Assembly (NCBI RefSeq): GCF_002608075.1
Contig: NZ_LAHA01000045.1
Coordinates: forward strand, 1 to 64,000
DNA: 64,000 bases
Direction of reading: 5' to 3'
Source: Nostoc linckia z4
GTDB taxonomy: Bacteria > Cyanobacteriota > Cyanobacteriia > Cyanobacteriales > Nostocaceae
Part shown: positions 17,488-26,529 of the stretch, piece by piece
Layout: each line of letters opens with the position of its first letter
Numbering within the stretch: position 1 is the first letter of the stretch
The notes under the pieces: model-generated
What the model saw: only the letters and a program-made list of their open reading frames with translations
Databases searched by the model: none
Told to the model about the DNA's origin: nothing
Position numbers and translations under genes: made by a program

Positions 17488-20400
17488 ATGTTATCTAAAC
17501 TTCAACCCGTCAAATCTCTCAATTGCTTAGTGAGCAAAGTCTATGCCAAGATGCCCCTGAGGTATATTCTGATTGTCCCGTTTATATTGCAAATTTGTGC
17601 AGCAGTGGGACTAGTGGGGTATCTTTCCTATGAAAACGGACAAAAAGCGGTAAAAGAACTTGCTGCTCAATTGGAAAACGAAATTTGCGATCGCATTGAA
17701 CAGCATCTTGATAGCTATTTAACAACTCCAAAACAAATCAATCAAATTAATTTAAATGCAATTGAACTAAATTTAGTCAAACTTTCTGACTTTCAATCCA
17801 CTGGAAAATACTTTTGGAAGCAAATGCAGGTTTTTAACATTGGCTACAACAACTTTGCCAATTCCAAAGGTGAATTTATTGGTATTGAGCGTTTAGATAA
17901 TGGCAGCTTATTAATTAATGAAGTTACCCAAAAACAAGGTATAGGTAAACTTTATGTTTACACTACAGATAACCAAGGAAATCGCCAGCATTTGCAGGAA
18001 ATCAAAAATTACGATCCTCGCGAAGAAGCGTGGTATGCAGATGCAGTCAAAGCTGGCAAACCAATTTGGAGTCAAATTTATCAATGGGAAGATAAACCAG
18101 AAATTTTGTCTATATCTTCCAGCTATCCTGTTTACGATAGAAATCGTCAACTGATAGGAGTAATTGGTATTGATTTGCTCTTGTCGCAAATCAGCAATTT
18201 TTTATCCCAATTAAAGACCAGACAATCGGGTAAAACATTTATATTAGAGCGTTCGGGATTAATCGTGGCTGCTTCTAGTCAACCACCATATAGTATAGTC
18301 AATGGTAAACCAAAGCGAGTATTGGGATTAGATAGCCAAGATTCTGTAATTGGAATCACAACACAATATTTAATCAAAAAATTTGGAAATTTGAACTTAA
18401 TTGCTGGTAAAAAACAGCTAAATTTTACTGCCGATGGTATAGATTATTTTGTGCAAGTAAAAAATTGGCAAGACGATTTTGGTTTGGATTGGCTAATTGT
18501 AGCTGTAATTCCTGAAGGGGAATTTATGGAGCAAATAAACGCCAATACTCGTACCACGATTGTGCTATCTATAATTGCTTTTTTAGTAGCTATAGAAGTT
18601 GGCATTTTTACTGCTCGCTGGATAATTAAGCCGATTCTGGAATTAAACATATCAGCTAAGAAAATTGCAAAAGGGGAATGGCAGCAAACACCAAAAATTA
18701 ATCGTTCTGATGAGTTAGGGGAACTGGCTAAATCATTTGAAACTATGGCCAAGCAGCTGGAAGCGTCCTTTAGTATTTTAGAAGCCAAGAACGCTGAAAT
18801 GCAAATTTTAAATGAAGCGCTATCTGAAAGTCAAAGTCAGTTGACTCAATTTTTAGAAGCGATGCCAGTAGGTGTCTTTATTATAGATGCTCAAGGTAAC
18901 CCTTATTATACAAACGAAATTGCTCAAGAAATTTTAGGTCAAGGGATAGTAACAGAAGTTATCCCCGAAAAATTATCAGAGGTATATCAAGCTTATCTTG
19001 CTGGTAAAAATCAACTTTATCCTAGCGATCGCTTACCGATTATTAGAGCATTACAAGGCGAAAGCACCAGGATTGATGATATGGAGATTCGTTATGATGA
19101 AAAGATTATTCCCATTGAAGTTTTAGGCAAACCAATTTATGATGAATCAGGGAATTTGGCTTTTGCGATCGCTACATTTTTTGAGATTGCTGAACGCAAA
19201 CAAGCAGAAAAATTATTAGCAGAATACAATCTTATCCTAGAGGCTCAAGTCAAAAAACGTACTGATGAATTTCAGCAAGTTATTGAGCAATTGCAAATCA
19301 CCCAAGAAGAACTGATTGAATCACAAAAAATCGCGGCACAGGAGAAACAAGCAGCCGTCCGCGAAGCCGCACGCAGCGCCGCCGCCAACCTCGCCAAAAG
19401 CGAATTTCTTGCTAACATGAGCCACGAACTGCGTACTCCACTCAACGCTATTCTTGGTTTTACCCAAGTCATGAGTTTAGATTATTCATTATCTAGCGAA
19501 CATCAAGAAAATTTAGCAATTATCAATCGTGCTGGCGAACATCTATTAAATTTAATTAACGACATTCTTGAAATGTCCAAAATTGAAGCTGGTAGAATCA
19601 GATTAAATCTCAGCAGCTTTGATTTAATTTATTTGTTGAAGAACTTAGAAGAAATACTGCACTTACGTGCTGCATCAAAAAACTTAGAATTAGTATTTGA
19701 ATATGCACCAAACCTGCCTAAATACGTAGAAACAGACGAAAATAAACTGTATCAAGTCTTGCTCAATTTGTTAGGAAACGCCATCAAATTTACTGAAATG
19801 GGCAAAGTGACACTGCGGGTAAAATTGGGCACTGGGGTCTGGGGACAAGGAGACAAAGAAGATAACCAATACCAAATGGCCGTGGTTGCTCCGCACTGCC
19901 TCACCAATGCCCAATCCTTAATTTTCGAGGTGGAAGACACTGGTTGCGGTATTGCCCCAGAAGAAATTGATTTGCTGTTTGAGGCTTTTGAGCAAACCGA
20001 AATCGGGAGAAAATCTCAACAAGGTACAGGATTAGGCTTGGCAATTAGCCGCAAATACGTAGAATTGATGGGTGGAGATATTACTGTCAGCAGCACTCCT
20101 GGTGTTGGTAGTATATTTACTTTTGAGGTTCAAATTGCTCTGGCTTGTCCTAGAGAAATGCCGACAAACCAAAATAAATATCCAGTTTTGGCTTTAGCTC
20201 CTGCTGAAGAAGCATACCGTATTTTAGTGGTTGACGACTCCAAAGAAAGCCGTTTGTTATTAGTTAAAATTCTTACATCTATGGGCTTTGAAGTTAAGGA
20301 AGCTACAAATGGTAGAGAAGCAATTGTTAGTTGGGAATCTTGGCAACCGCACTTGATTTTTATGGATATGCGAATGCCTGTTATGGACGGTTATGAAGCC

Positions 20401-21024
20401 ACAAGAATTATTAAATCTCAAGAATTGGAGCATAGGGAATGGAGCAACGGACATAAAGAATTGGCTGTATCAAATGAAATGAATTTCCCCAGTCCAACAC
20501 TAGTTGCTAGTCACTTGAGTGGAAATCAGTCTCATGCAACAGCAAATTCCTTAGCTCCCCGCTGCGATTTCCCTGAAACAGTCCAAGGCTGTTCCGCTAA
20601 ACAGACTATTATTATTGCTTTGACTGCTAGCGCCTTTGAAGAAGAACGCCAAAAAACTCTGTCTATTGGGTGTGATGATTTTATTCGCAAGCCATTCACC
20701 CAGGAAGTATTATTAAAAAAACTGAGCGAACATTTGGGCGTAAAATATACCAGCCAAATACAAATCACAAACACATCGGTTGTGGAGCAACCCACACAAA
20801 TGTTTACTAGTGTTGCTGAACTCCTAAGCCATTTGTCACAAATGCCCCCTGAGTGGCTGCAACAGATACACTATGCCGCAGCTAGCTGTAGCGATGACCT
20901 GATTTTACAGTTACTCAAGGAAATTCCATCAGATAAGAGTCAAATTTTCCAAGTTTTCAGGGATTTAGCAAATAACTATCAGTTTGAGAAAATCATGGAA
21001 TTGACTAGAACAAACCTAGAATGA
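17488..21024 (+). CDS. Membrane hybrid sensor histidine kinase (Cache-HAMP-PAS-kinase-receiver)
   Basis: The 1,178-residue protein has a membrane segment at about 26-48, a large Cache-type extracellular sensor (for example ARYADAVKAGKPIW-like and IDLLLSQIS), a second segment at about 350-370, then HAMP, PAS, coiled coil, HisKA with H646 (NMSHELRTPLNAIL), HATPase_c (NLLGNAIKF, DTGCGI, GTGLGLAIS) and a receiver with D960 (FMDMRMP). The ATPase domain has a roughly 30-residue insert around GTGVWGQGDKED, and the receiver has about 55 extra residues before TIIIALTAS; both look like translated dispersed repeat. The stop overlaps the next gene by 4 bp (ATGA), so kinase and the GGDEF-EAL output are co-expressed. 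Confidence 0.9.
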   Translation: MLSKLQPVKSLNCLVSKVYAKMPLRYILIVPFILQICAAVGLVGYLSYENGQKAVKELAAQLENEICDRIEQHLDSYLTTPKQINQINLNAIELNLVKLSDFQSTGKYFWKQMQVFNIGYNNFANSKGEFIGIERLDNGSLLINEVTQKQGIGKLYVYTTDNQGNRQHLQEIKNYDPREEAWYADAVKAGKPIWSQIYQWEDKPEILSISSSYPVYDRNRQLIGVIGIDLLLSQISNFLSQLKTRQSGKTFILERSGLIVAASSQPPYSIVNGKPKRVLGLDSQDSVIGITTQYLIKKFGNLNLIAGKKQLNFTADGIDYFVQVKNWQDDFGLDWLIVAVIPEGEFMEQINANTRTTIVLSIIAFLVAIEVGIFTARWIIKPILELNISAKKIAKGEWQQTPKINRSDELGELAKSFETMAKQLEASFSILEAKNAEMQILNEALSESQSQLTQFLEAMPVGVFIIDAQGNPYYTNEIAQEILGQGIVTEVIPEKLSEVYQAYLAGKNQLYPSDRLPIIRALQGESTRIDDMEIRYDEKIIPIEVLGKPIYDESGNLAFAIATFFEIAERKQAEKLLAEYNLILEAQVKKRTDEFQQVIEQLQITQEELIESQKIAAQEKQAAVREAARSAAANLAKSEFLANMSHELRTPLNAILGFTQVMSLDYSLSSEHQENLAIINRAGEHLLNLINDILEMSKIEAGRIRLNLSSFDLIYLLKNLEEILHLRAASKNLELVFEYAPNLPKYVETDENKLYQVLLNLLGNAIKFTEMGKVTLRVKLGTGVWGQGDKEDNQYQMAVVAPHCLTNAQSLIFEVEDTGCGIAPEEIDLLFEAFEQTEIGRKSQQGTGLGLAISRKYVELMGGDITVSSTPGVGSIFTFEVQIALACPREMPTNQNKYPVLALAPAEEAYRILVVDDSKESRLLLVKILTSMGFEVKEATNGREAIVSWESWQPHLIFMDMRMPVMDGYEATRIIKSQELEHREWSNGHKELAVSNEMNFPSPTLVASHLSGNQSHATANSLAPRCDFPETVQGCSAKQTIIIALTASAFEEERQKTLSIGCDDFIRKPFTQEVLLKKLSEHLGVKYTSQIQITNTSVVEQPTQMFTSVAELLSHLSQMPPEWLQQIHYAAASCSDDLILQLLKEIPSDKSQIFQVFRDLANNYQFEKIMELTRTNLE

Positions 21025-22856
21025 ATTACGAGCATTTAGACCCTTATAAAAAAGATATTTTGATCGTTGACGATATGCCAGATAACCTGCGGGTTTTATC
21101 TTCAATATTGACAAGGGAAGGGTATAACGTTCGTAAAGCCTTGAACTGGCAAATGGCACTTACAGCAACTCAAACAGTATTACCCGATCTTATTCTGCTT
21201 GATATTATGATGCCAGAAGTAGATGGCTATGAAATTTGTCAAACCTTTAAAGCTTGGGAGCTAACAGCCGATATTCCAGTAATTTTTATTAGTGCTTTGG
21301 ATGATGTGTTTGACAAAGTGAAAGCCTTTCGCGTAGGTGGGGTAGACTACATCACCAAGCCTTTTGAGTTTCAAGAAGTGTTAGTGCGGGTACAAAATCA
21401 ACTGGCTTTAAGAGCAGCGCGATTAGAAATCTTGAAACTCAATATGGAACTGGAACATCGAGTCAAACAGCGGACTTGGGAGTTAGAAAATGCTCTGCAA
21501 AAACTCCACGAGGAAATCATTTCACGACAAAAATTACAAAGTCAAATTCTAGATATAGCACTGCATGATTCCCTGACTGGATTACCAAACCGAGTTTTGT
21601 TTATCAGACAACTCAAAAATGCTCTCAATCGTGCTAAACAAGAACCTAATTATAAATTTGCAGTCCTGTTTTTAGACTGCGATCGCTTTAAAGTAATTAA
21701 TGATTCCCTTGGGCATTTAGTAGGAGATGAATTACTCATCGCCATCGCCCGCCGCTTGCAAACATGCTTGATACCCATTGATACCCTAGCACGATTAGGC
21801 GGCGATGAATTTGGTATTCTCCTGGAAAATATTACAGATATTAATATTGCCATTCAAGTTGCAGAACGCATTCTTCAACAACTATCACTGGCTTTTAAAC
21901 TGTCGAGATATGAAGTATTTATGAATGCCAGCATTGGTATTAGTTGGGGAAATAAAGATTACGATCGCCCAGAATATTTGCTGCGAGATGCTGATACTGC
22001 AATGTATCGCGCCAAGGCTCAAGGAAGGGCAAAATATCACGTTTTTGACCCAGCAATGCATCAAGAAGCAATTCAACTTTTAGAATTAGAAAATGATTTG
22101 CGGAGGGCTGTTGAAAGGCAAGAATTCGTGGTTTATTATCAACCAATAGTTTCTCTAAATACAGGCAGAATTTCCGGATTTGAAGCCTTGGTACGCTGGC
22201 GACATCCGAGTCGTGGTTTAGTTTCTCCCATAGAATTTATTCCTGTGGCCGAAGAAACAGGTTTAATTAGTGCCATCAATACATGGGTATTACAATCAGC
22301 TTGCCATCAACTAAGTATCTGGCAACATCATCCAATCACACCAGAACCTTTAAGCATTAGTGTAAATTTAAGCGCAAGATTATTTTCACAGCCCAACTTG
22401 GTAGATCAAATTGACCGCATAATTTATGAAAATCAAATAAATCCAGAACACTTACAATTAGAAATTACAGAAAGTGTAATCATGGAAAATACTAATGCAA
22501 TTAAAATAATTCTTGAACAATTAAGGCAACGTAAAATTAAATTAGTGATGGATGATTTTGGTACGGGATATTCTTCTTTAAGTTATCTGCATAGCTTTCC
22601 TTTAAATGCATTAAAAATTGACAAATCTTTTGTGAAACGGATGCAGGAAAACGAAGAAAATATGGGACTAGTACCAGCAATGATTGGTATTGCTAACTCA
22701 ATGGGAATGAGTGCCATCGCTGAAGGCGTTGAAACACAAGAACAGTTAGCCCAACTGAGAAATTTAAACTGTGATTTTGCTCAAGGATATCTGTTCTCTA
22801 AACCGATAGAAGAACAGTTGGTTCTGAAGCTACTTGCTACAGAACCCCAATGGTAG
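21021..22856 (+). CDS. Response regulator with GGDEF and EAL domains (cyclic-di-GMP turnover)
   Basis: The 611-residue protein has a receiver (DD at 17-18, phospho-acceptor D61, K113 in TKPFE), a coiled linker, a GGDEF domain with an intact GGDEF signature at about 260-264, and an EAL domain with EAL at 388-390, ELEITESVIM and VMDDFGTGYSSL. Both catalytic signatures look intact, so it could make, break or switch cyclic-di-GMP. Its 4-bp overlap with the hybrid kinase upstream makes that kinase the likely phosphodonor. Confidence 0.92.
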   Translation: MNYEHLDPYKKDILIVDDMPDNLRVLSSILTREGYNVRKALNWQMALTATQTVLPDLILLDIMMPEVDGYEICQTFKAWELTADIPVIFISALDDVFDKVKAFRVGGVDYITKPFEFQEVLVRVQNQLALRAARLEILKLNMELEHRVKQRTWELENALQKLHEEIISRQKLQSQILDIALHDSLTGLPNRVLFIRQLKNALNRAKQEPNYKFAVLFLDCDRFKVINDSLGHLVGDELLIAIARRLQTCLIPIDTLARLGGDEFGILLENITDINIAIQVAERILQQLSLAFKLSRYEVFMNASIGISWGNKDYDRPEYLLRDADTAMYRAKAQGRAKYHVFDPAMHQEAIQLLELENDLRRAVERQEFVVYYQPIVSLNTGRISGFEALVRWRHPSRGLVSPIEFIPVAEETGLISAINTWVLQSACHQLSIWQHHPITPEPLSISVNLSARLFSQPNLVDQIDRIIYENQINPEHLQLEITESVIMENTNAIKIILEQLRQRKIKLVMDDFGTGYSSLSYLHSFPLNALKIDKSFVKRMQENEENMGLVPAMIGIANSMGMSAIAEGVETQEQLAQLRNLNCDFAQGYLFSKPIEEQLVLKLLATEPQW

Positions 22857-23373
22857 CAACCAAATAACGCCTGACAAAAACTTCATAATTAACCCTTGGT
22901 TAGCTGACGTGGAGGTGCTATTCACTAGATTGTATAGAAATTTTCCCACCGCAAAGCTCCTCACTAGCCAATACTTTTTATCATCTGTAAAATTCTCCAA
23001 GCACTGTGGGAGTTAAACTATAAATATATTATTTATTTTGGCGAAATCGACCAAAATTTGCAGGATGATTTCAAATCTGTATTTACTATAGGAATCCGCT
23101 TTGATTTCTGAAATTATTTGCGTGGTGCGCGTTCGCGCATCGCAAGCGCGATAGGGAGGGAATAGAGAATCAATTTTTTCGATGTGAGGGCGAGTTTTTT
23201 CACCAAATCAAATATGATTCCTAAAAACTAATGGCAAATCACAATAATTGAATAACTTGGATAAAATTTCATGAATCAATATAATAATTATACGAGATTA
23301 ATTGTAAATTTTGATTTAGTAATTTGGCAATTTTTATTTTTACCTAAAATTTGATAAATATAACTTTTGAATA
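22857..23373. other. Intergenic region with a dispersed inverted-repeat element
   Basis: No gene is seen. The middle (23088-23223) is a copy of the ATAGGAATCC element. The remaining sequence is AT-rich and should hold the promoter of the kinase starting at 23374. Confidence 0.6.
23088..23223. repeat. Inverted-repeat element, ATAGGAATCC family, copy 1
   Basis: It begins TATAGGAATCCGCTTTGATT and ends AAATCAAATATGATTCCTA, an inverted repeat. Other copies lie at 49405-49534, 52262-52468 and 54498-54618. The centres differ while the ends agree, as in non-autonomous elements. This copy carries a GCGCGTTCGCGCATCGC palindrome inside. Confidence 0.75.
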
Positions 23374-24747
23374 ATGGATTTAAATCAAACTACTTATCAT
23401 AAAAAAAATATTTTGGTGGTAGATGATACCCCAGATAATTTGCGGCTTTTGTCAGCAATGTTGACTGCACAAGGTTTTGAAGTCCGCAAAGCCTTAAATG
23501 GCAAAATGGCCTTGACTGCTTGTCAAATGCTGCTACCAGATGTGATTTTACTTGATATTAATATGCCAGGTATGGATGGCTATCAAGTTTGCCAACAGCT
23601 AAAAGCTGACGATAGAACTTGTGAAATTCCAGTCATCTTTATTAGCGCCCTTGATGATGTTTTAGATAAAGCAAAAGCCTTTGATGTGGGTGGTGTGGAT
23701 TATATCGCCAAACCTTTTCATGGAGCAGAGGTTGTATTGCGAATTGAAAATCAGATTAATTTACGCTTACTCCAAGTTAAACTGCAAGAAAAAAATTTTT
23801 TACTCCAACAAGCTCTCGATAACTTGAAAGCTGCCCAAGTTCAACAAATTCAAAACGAAAAAATGGTAGCTTTGGGGCAGTTAGTAGCTGGCATCGCTCA
23901 CGAAATTAATAACCCGATCAGTTTTATTTATGGAAATCTCCAATATGCTGGTCAATATGTACAAGACTTAGTAAATATCATTGAAGTTTATCAACAAGAA
24001 TATCTCCAACCCACACCAAAAATTCAGCAAGTATCTCAAGATATAGACCTGAATTTTGTGATTAGAGATTTGCAAGATTTGATAGCCGCAATGTACAGAG
24101 GTTCCAATCGGATTCGAGAAATAGTATTGGCATTACAAAACTTTTCTCGACATGATGAATCCGAAATCAAGCGAGTCAATATCCATGAAGGTATTGATAA
24201 TACTTTAGTGATGTTACAGCATCGGCTCAAGGAAACACCTAATCGTCCTGCAATTGTTGTAGTTAAAAATTATGGCAATTTGCCTCGAATCAAGTGTTAT
24301 GCGAGCGAACTCAATCAAGTATTTATGCATCTATTAAATAATGCGATAGATGCTTTAGAAAAGGGAGTGGGGAGTGGGGAATGGGGAGATGGGGAGATGG
24401 GGAGATGGGAAGACGAGAAGAGAATAATAACTCCTCAGTCAACAGTCAACACTCAGCACTCACCACTGCTAATACCCCAAATTCAGATTTACACGCAGAT
24501 GACAAACTCTAACACGGTCAAAATTACCATCGCTGACAATGGCCCTGGTATCCAAGATTCATTGCGATCGCGTTTATTCGATCCATTTTTTACCACAAAA
24601 CCTGTAGGCAAAGGTAGTGGCTTAGGATTGTCTATTAGTTATCAAGTTATTGTGCAAAAACATCGAGGAAACATTACTTGTAACTCATCTGTTGGCCAAG
24701 GAGCAGAATTCACCATCGAAATTCCCATAGAACAACCAGAGTCTTAA
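23374..24747 (+). CDS. Response regulator-histidine kinase with repeat insert in the ATPase domain
   Basis: The 457-residue protein has an N-terminal receiver (phospho-acceptor D61, K113), a coiled linker, HisKA with H176 (GIAHEINNPISF) and HATPase_c with N box NNAIDALE, DNGPGI and GSGLGLSIS. Between the N box and the next beta strand, about 45 residues (330-375) are encoded by a GGGGAGATG tandem run followed by TCAACAGT-type heptamers, the same repeats found between genes elsewhere. The frame stays open and later motifs are intact, so the kinase may tolerate the loop. The stop codon lies in the end of a dispersed element. Confidence 0.9.
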   Translation: MDLNQTTYHKKNILVVDDTPDNLRLLSAMLTAQGFEVRKALNGKMALTACQMLLPDVILLDINMPGMDGYQVCQQLKADDRTCEIPVIFISALDDVLDKAKAFDVGGVDYIAKPFHGAEVVLRIENQINLRLLQVKLQEKNFLLQQALDNLKAAQVQQIQNEKMVALGQLVAGIAHEINNPISFIYGNLQYAGQYVQDLVNIIEVYQQEYLQPTPKIQQVSQDIDLNFVIRDLQDLIAAMYRGSNRIREIVLALQNFSRHDESEIKRVNIHEGIDNTLVMLQHRLKETPNRPAIVVVKNYGNLPRIKCYASELNQVFMHLLNNAIDALEKGVGSGEWGDGEMGRWEDEKRIITPQSTVNTQHSPLLIPQIQIYTQMTNSNTVKITIADNGPGIQDSLRSRLFDPFFTTKPVGKGSGLGLSISYQVIVQKHRGNITCNSSVGQGAEFTIEIPIEQPES

Positions 24748-24841
24748 GAAACTTGAAAGTAAAAAATATTCTGTAGGAGACTGTTTGTAGTTCACAGTTA
24801 ACAGTTAACAGTCAACCGTCAACCCTAAAAGTTCCCTAATT
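24743..24841. repeat. Inverted-repeat element, GGGACTTCC family, copy 2
   Basis: It runs from CTTAAGAAACTTGAAAGT to AAAAGTTCCCTAATTA between two convergent kinase genes. TCACAGTTAACAGTTAACAG fills the centre. The TAA stops of both flanking genes fall in its ends, and its fold could act as a two-way terminator. Confidence 0.65.
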
Positions 24842-26522
24842 ACTCCTCCAAGATTCTCACAGGCAGTTTGACAATAAAATTTGTCCAGCCTTGAGAACTG
24901 TTAACTTCAATTGTGCCTTGGAGATATTCGACTAATTTTTTAACCAATGATAAACCTAATCCTGTGTTACCATAATATCGGCGATCGCTCTGCACAATCT
25001 GATAAACTCGATCGAAAATTTGAGATCGCTCCTGTGTTTGGTTTTGAACAATGCGGTAAAACGGATCGAAGATTCGAGATTGTTCATTTATGGGAATTTC
25101 AACTCCAGAATTACTAATAGTAATTTCAAAGTAAGGAATTTCTAGATTATTTGATACATCAGATTTGGCATCTTCATTGACTACACTTTCTGTGATATTA
25201 ACGAACTGGGTAGTTATTTGAATTTGTTCATTGGCAGGAGTGTATTTACAAGCATTGTTTAGTAACTCTGAGATAATTTCCGTCAGGCTTGTCAAGTCTG
25301 AAACTAAAGATGGTAAATCGCGAGAAACTCTCAGTTCTAATATCTGTTGTTGTTGCTGAATACGTGCTTCAAAACCCTCCACTATATGAGGAAGCCAACT
25401 TTGGAGTTCAATTGCAGTTAATTCCAATGGATAGGTATTTGAATCAATCATTCGTATGTACAACAAGTCGTCTACTAAATCTAATTCTTGTTCGCATTGG
25501 TCGCGCATGATGCTGAGATAACGATTTACAATTTCAGATGTAAAACTTTCCTCTGAATTAAAAATTCCCTGTCGATCTAAAATATTTTCTAGGACGCTAA
25601 TTGCCATTTTGATGTTTGACAGTGGCGTTCGCATTTCATGAGAAGTAGTTATTAAAAAGTCTTCTTTTAACTTGTTTAATCTTTCGAGTTCTGCCACTTG
25701 AATTTCTAGTTGTTTAGCACGTTCAGCAGCAAGATTGCGTTCTTCGGTGAGCCGTCTTCGCGTGTCATCCCGAAAAACCAGTACGGCTCCTGTAATCACA
25801 CCGTTGTTATCTTTCAAAGGAGTAGCACTATCAGCTACTGGAATAGTTGTACCATCTTTGTTAACGAGTAAAACCTGAGTGCCAAGATAGATAATAGTTT
25901 GTTGTTCAAAAGCTACGATAATTGGATTTTTGATTGGAAGTAGAGTTTGTTCATCAACAAATTTGACAACTTCAGTTAACACTTTTTCCTTGGCTTCCTT
26001 CCATCGCCAACCTGTTAGGGCTTCACCTACTTCATTAATAAATTTAATGTGTAATTCGGTATCTACTACAATTACACCGTCACCCATACCTCGAAGTACA
26101 GAAGTCAAAAACTGCTCTCGATTGTAGCGATTGAGAGCTGTTTGAATCGCAACGTAAAGTTCTTTTTCTTTGATGGGTTTAAGAATATATCCAAAAGGAG
26201 ATGTGAGTGTTGCCCGCTCCACAGTACTTTTATCTGAATGACCGGTGACGTAGATTACCGGAATTTGCAAATAAAGCCAAATTTGCTCTGCTGCCTGAAT
26301 GCCATCGAGTTCACCCCGTAATCTAATATCCATTAAAATCAAGTTGGGGCGCAACTGAGTTGCTTTTTCAATTGCTAATTCTGCCGAATCGGCAATATCT
26401 AAAACAGTATATCCCAGAGATTGTAAACTTTCTTGTAAGTTGATGGCGAGAATATATTCATCTTCAACAACAAGGACTTTAACTGTCTCATTTGGATTAC
26501 TGTTTGACGCGATGCCAATCAT
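24840..26522 (-). CDS. Response regulator-PAS-histidine kinase
   Basis: The 560-residue protein begins with a receiver (VLVVEDE, phospho-acceptor D65 in LILMDIR, K-P near 115), followed by a PAS domain at about 140-260 (GVIVVDTELHIKFIN), a coiled coil, HisKA with TSHEMRTPLSNIK near residue 295, and HATPase_c with ELLNNACKYTP and GNTGLGLSLVKKL. The ATPase part contains an insert around NITESVVNEDAKSD. It is on the minus strand, 7 bp after the upstream kinase gene, so the two are probably one transcript and one signalling pathway. Confidence 0.9.
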   Translation of the reverse strand: MIGIASNSNPNETVKVLVVEDEYILAINLQESLQSLGYTVLDIADSAELAIEKATQLRPNLILMDIRLRGELDGIQAAEQIWLYLQIPVIYVTGHSDKSTVERATLTSPFGYILKPIKEKELYVAIQTALNRYNREQFLTSVLRGMGDGVIVVDTELHIKFINEVGEALTGWRWKEAKEKVLTEVVKFVDEQTLLPIKNPIIVAFEQQTIIYLGTQVLLVNKDGTTIPVADSATPLKDNNGVITGAVLVFRDDTRRRLTEERNLAAERAKQLEIQVAELERLNKLKEDFLITTSHEMRTPLSNIKMAISVLENILDRQGIFNSEESFTSEIVNRYLSIMRDQCEQELDLVDDLLYIRMIDSNTYPLELTAIELQSWLPHIVEGFEARIQQQQQILELRVSRDLPSLVSDLTSLTEIISELLNNACKYTPANEQIQITTQFVNITESVVNEDAKSDVSNNLEIPYFEITISNSGVEIPINEQSRIFDPFYRIVQNQTQERSQIFDRVYQIVQSDRRYYGNTGLGLSLVKKLVEYLQGTIEVNSSQGWTNFIVKLPVRILEE

Positions 26523-26529
26523 ATTGATT

